Below, piece by piece: positions 63,063 to 64,000 of a DNA stretch of 64,000 bases. Each line of letters opens with the position of its first letter. Positions within the stretch are counted from its first letter, which is position 1. The stretch spans positions 1 through 64,000 of the forward strand of contig JAJUIK010000005.1 of assembly GCA_029267635.1 (NCBI GenBank), written 5' to 3'. The notes under the pieces were generated by a model, which saw nothing but the letters and a program-made list of their open reading frames with translations, was not told the DNA's origin and ran no database searches. This DNA comes from Moraxellaceae bacterium. Its GTDB lineage: Bacteria; Pseudomonadota; Gammaproteobacteria; Pseudomonadales; Moraxellaceae. The translations under genes and the position numbers were made by a program.

Positions 63063-64000
63063 ATGTTGTATTTATGGATGCCTGAAGCCAAAGGTCTTTG
63101 GCAATGGTCAATAGGAGGCAATTGGACACCGGCATCAAGCCTTGAACAGTTGATTCAGGATATTCAGCCGTATCAAGGTGAAGAAACTGTGGTGTTTTTT
63201 CCGAGTCGGCATATTCAGCTGTTGCAGCACTCTTTAACCAAAGCACAATACAAGCAGCTTGGCGCTGAAGGCATTAAGTATCTGCTGGAAGAATATGTAC
63301 TGTTGCCAATTGATCAGATGAAGGTGTTACATCACTTTCAATCCCCTGATCAGTTAACGGTTATGGGGATTGCGCAGTCGACCGTAGAGACATTGCAGCA
63401 TTCCTTGAGCTTGTTAGCGATTAAGCTTGCGGCCTTATTACCTGATTTTCTGGTGTTGCCAGAACCGCAGCCTGGTCAGGTGGTCATTGCCAATTTTCAA
63501 CAGCATTTACTGGTGAGAGAACAAATCTTCAAAGGTAATTCGCTGGATGATCTGGCCTTATTTTTGGAATTTCAGCCTGCTGAGATGCAATATCAAGTTG
63601 CCAACTTGAGTGAAGAGCAATTTGCAGCCTTGAGTAGCCGAACCACACAAACGCATTACCAGTCTTTTGAATATCAATTTCAACCGGTCCGCAAGCCGAA
63701 AAGCCATCCTTGGAATATTTTACCGCAAGCACAGAAAAACACAGCTATTTCCGGTTATTGGAAAGCTTGTGCGGCAGTTGTGTTTGCGGTATTAGTGGCG
63801 CAGTTTAGTTATGATCTGCTGCGCTGGGTGCAGCTCAAAAAGGTGGCAGATCAAACAGCGGCGCAATCCATCGAACAGTACAAGTCGTGGTTTGGGGCAC
63901 AAAGTCGGGTTACGGAACAAAATATTAAAAGCCAGTTTGAAAGTCATTTACGGATGAATCAAAGTGCAAACAGTAACGCCTTGCAATTGTTGAGCCGGGT
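63063..64000 (+). CDS. gspL: Type II secretion system protein GspL (cut by the window end)
   Basis: About 313 residues visible, open to the right edge. Starts MLYLWMPEAKGLWQWS. The N-terminal cytoplasmic actin-like GspL domain (about 1-225) is followed by a membrane helix (about 233-252, AAVVFAVLVAQFSYDLL) and the start of the periplasmic GspL domain. GspL links the GspE ATPase to the inner-membrane platform. gspM would be expected next, outside the window. The match is by pattern of the whole protein. Confidence 0.85.
   Translation, partial: MLYLWMPEAKGLWQWSIGGNWTPASSLEQLIQDIQPYQGEETVVFFPSRHIQLLQHSLTKAQYKQLGAEGIKYLLEEYVLLPIDQMKVLHHFQSPDQLTVMGIAQSTVETLQHSLSLLAIKLAALLPDFLVLPEPQPGQVVIANFQQHLLVREQIFKGNSLDDLALFLEFQPAEMQYQVANLSEEQFAALSSRTTQTHYQSFEYQFQPVRKPKSHPWNILPQAQKNTAISGYWKACAAVVFAVLVAQFSYDLLRWVQLKKVADQTAAQSIEQYKSWFGAQSRVTEQNIKSQFESHLRMNQSANSNALQLLSR

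Overview
The window looks like a chromosomal segment of a gammaproteobacterium of the family Moraxellaceae, most likely Acinetobacter. The base composition is AT-rich by eye. The order alaS-lysC-csrA, hisZ-purA, pyrB with a non-catalytic pyrC', crp divergent from a yhfA-type osmC, and gpsA-sixA-gspL, and the protein sequences themselves, fit that genus. The species was not determined. Nearly everything is core genome; the only clear mobile element is the tail of an IS256-family insertion sequence at the left edge.

Layout. 1-141: transposase tail and right end of the IS, followed by a long inverted repeat. 257-1656: a bile-acid:Na+ symporter-like gene and rpmE (L31). 1724-6613 (minus): epmB, a PilZ-like protein and a FimX-like degenerate REC/PAS/GGDEF/EAL protein in overlapping order, divergent from efp. 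7450-9865: cstA and its small YbdD partner. 9944-13846: moxR, DUF58 and tgpA. 13872-13948: tRNA-Val(GAC). 14260-18569: small or stress genes (DsrE, tehB, M48 lipoprotein, cysteine-rich copper-storage protein, SRAP protein). 18989-23145: a membrane diguanylate cyclase convergent with a GAF-PAS-LOV-GGDEF-EAL protein. 23685-28517: an AT-rich stretch of small, poorly known genes (DUF6448, a 53-aa glutamine-rich peptide, small single-helix membrane proteins, a likely sRNA, a small acidic ORF, cytochrome b561, a lipoprotein). 28585-33701: rnhB, csrA, lysC, alaS. 33970-38690: epd-like, a coiled-coil membrane protein, hisZ, purA and a small membrane protein. 39054-42430: a second M48 lipoprotein, a tas-like reductase, crp/vfr and osmC. 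42670-53654: clpB (with a sigma-32 promoter), rlmKL, two tandem paralogues of unknown function, pyrB-pyrC', an OmpA-like protein and a DUF2520 protein. 53656-58320: trmB, gst, thiG-thiS-DUF423, rpoH and tusA. 58699-64000: cold-shock protein, DEAD-box helicase, lipoprotein, nitroreductase, gpsA, sixA and gspL (cut by the window end).

Genes that work together. EpmB makes the (R)-beta-lysine placed on Lys34 of the adjacent EF-P. Four cyclic-di-GMP proteins lie in two places: a probable type IV pilus effector pair (PilZ-like plus FimX-like), and an opposed synthase/phosphodiesterase pair in which the phosphodiesterase carries a complete LOV blue-light motif. RpoH (sigma-32) and clpB, one of its typical targets, are both present, and clpB has a readable sigma-32 promoter. 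PyrB and the dead dihydroorotase PyrC' are probably one complex. MoxR, DUF58 and TgpA form a tight operon.

Most interesting unexplained items: the tandem paralogues upstream of pyrB (47775-48613), the LOV phosphodiesterase facing a cyclase, an orphan promoter-hairpin-terminator unit at about 26780-26908 that looks like a small RNA, mutually exclusive hairpins at 26993-27041, and the 53-residue glutamine-rich peptide at 24492.
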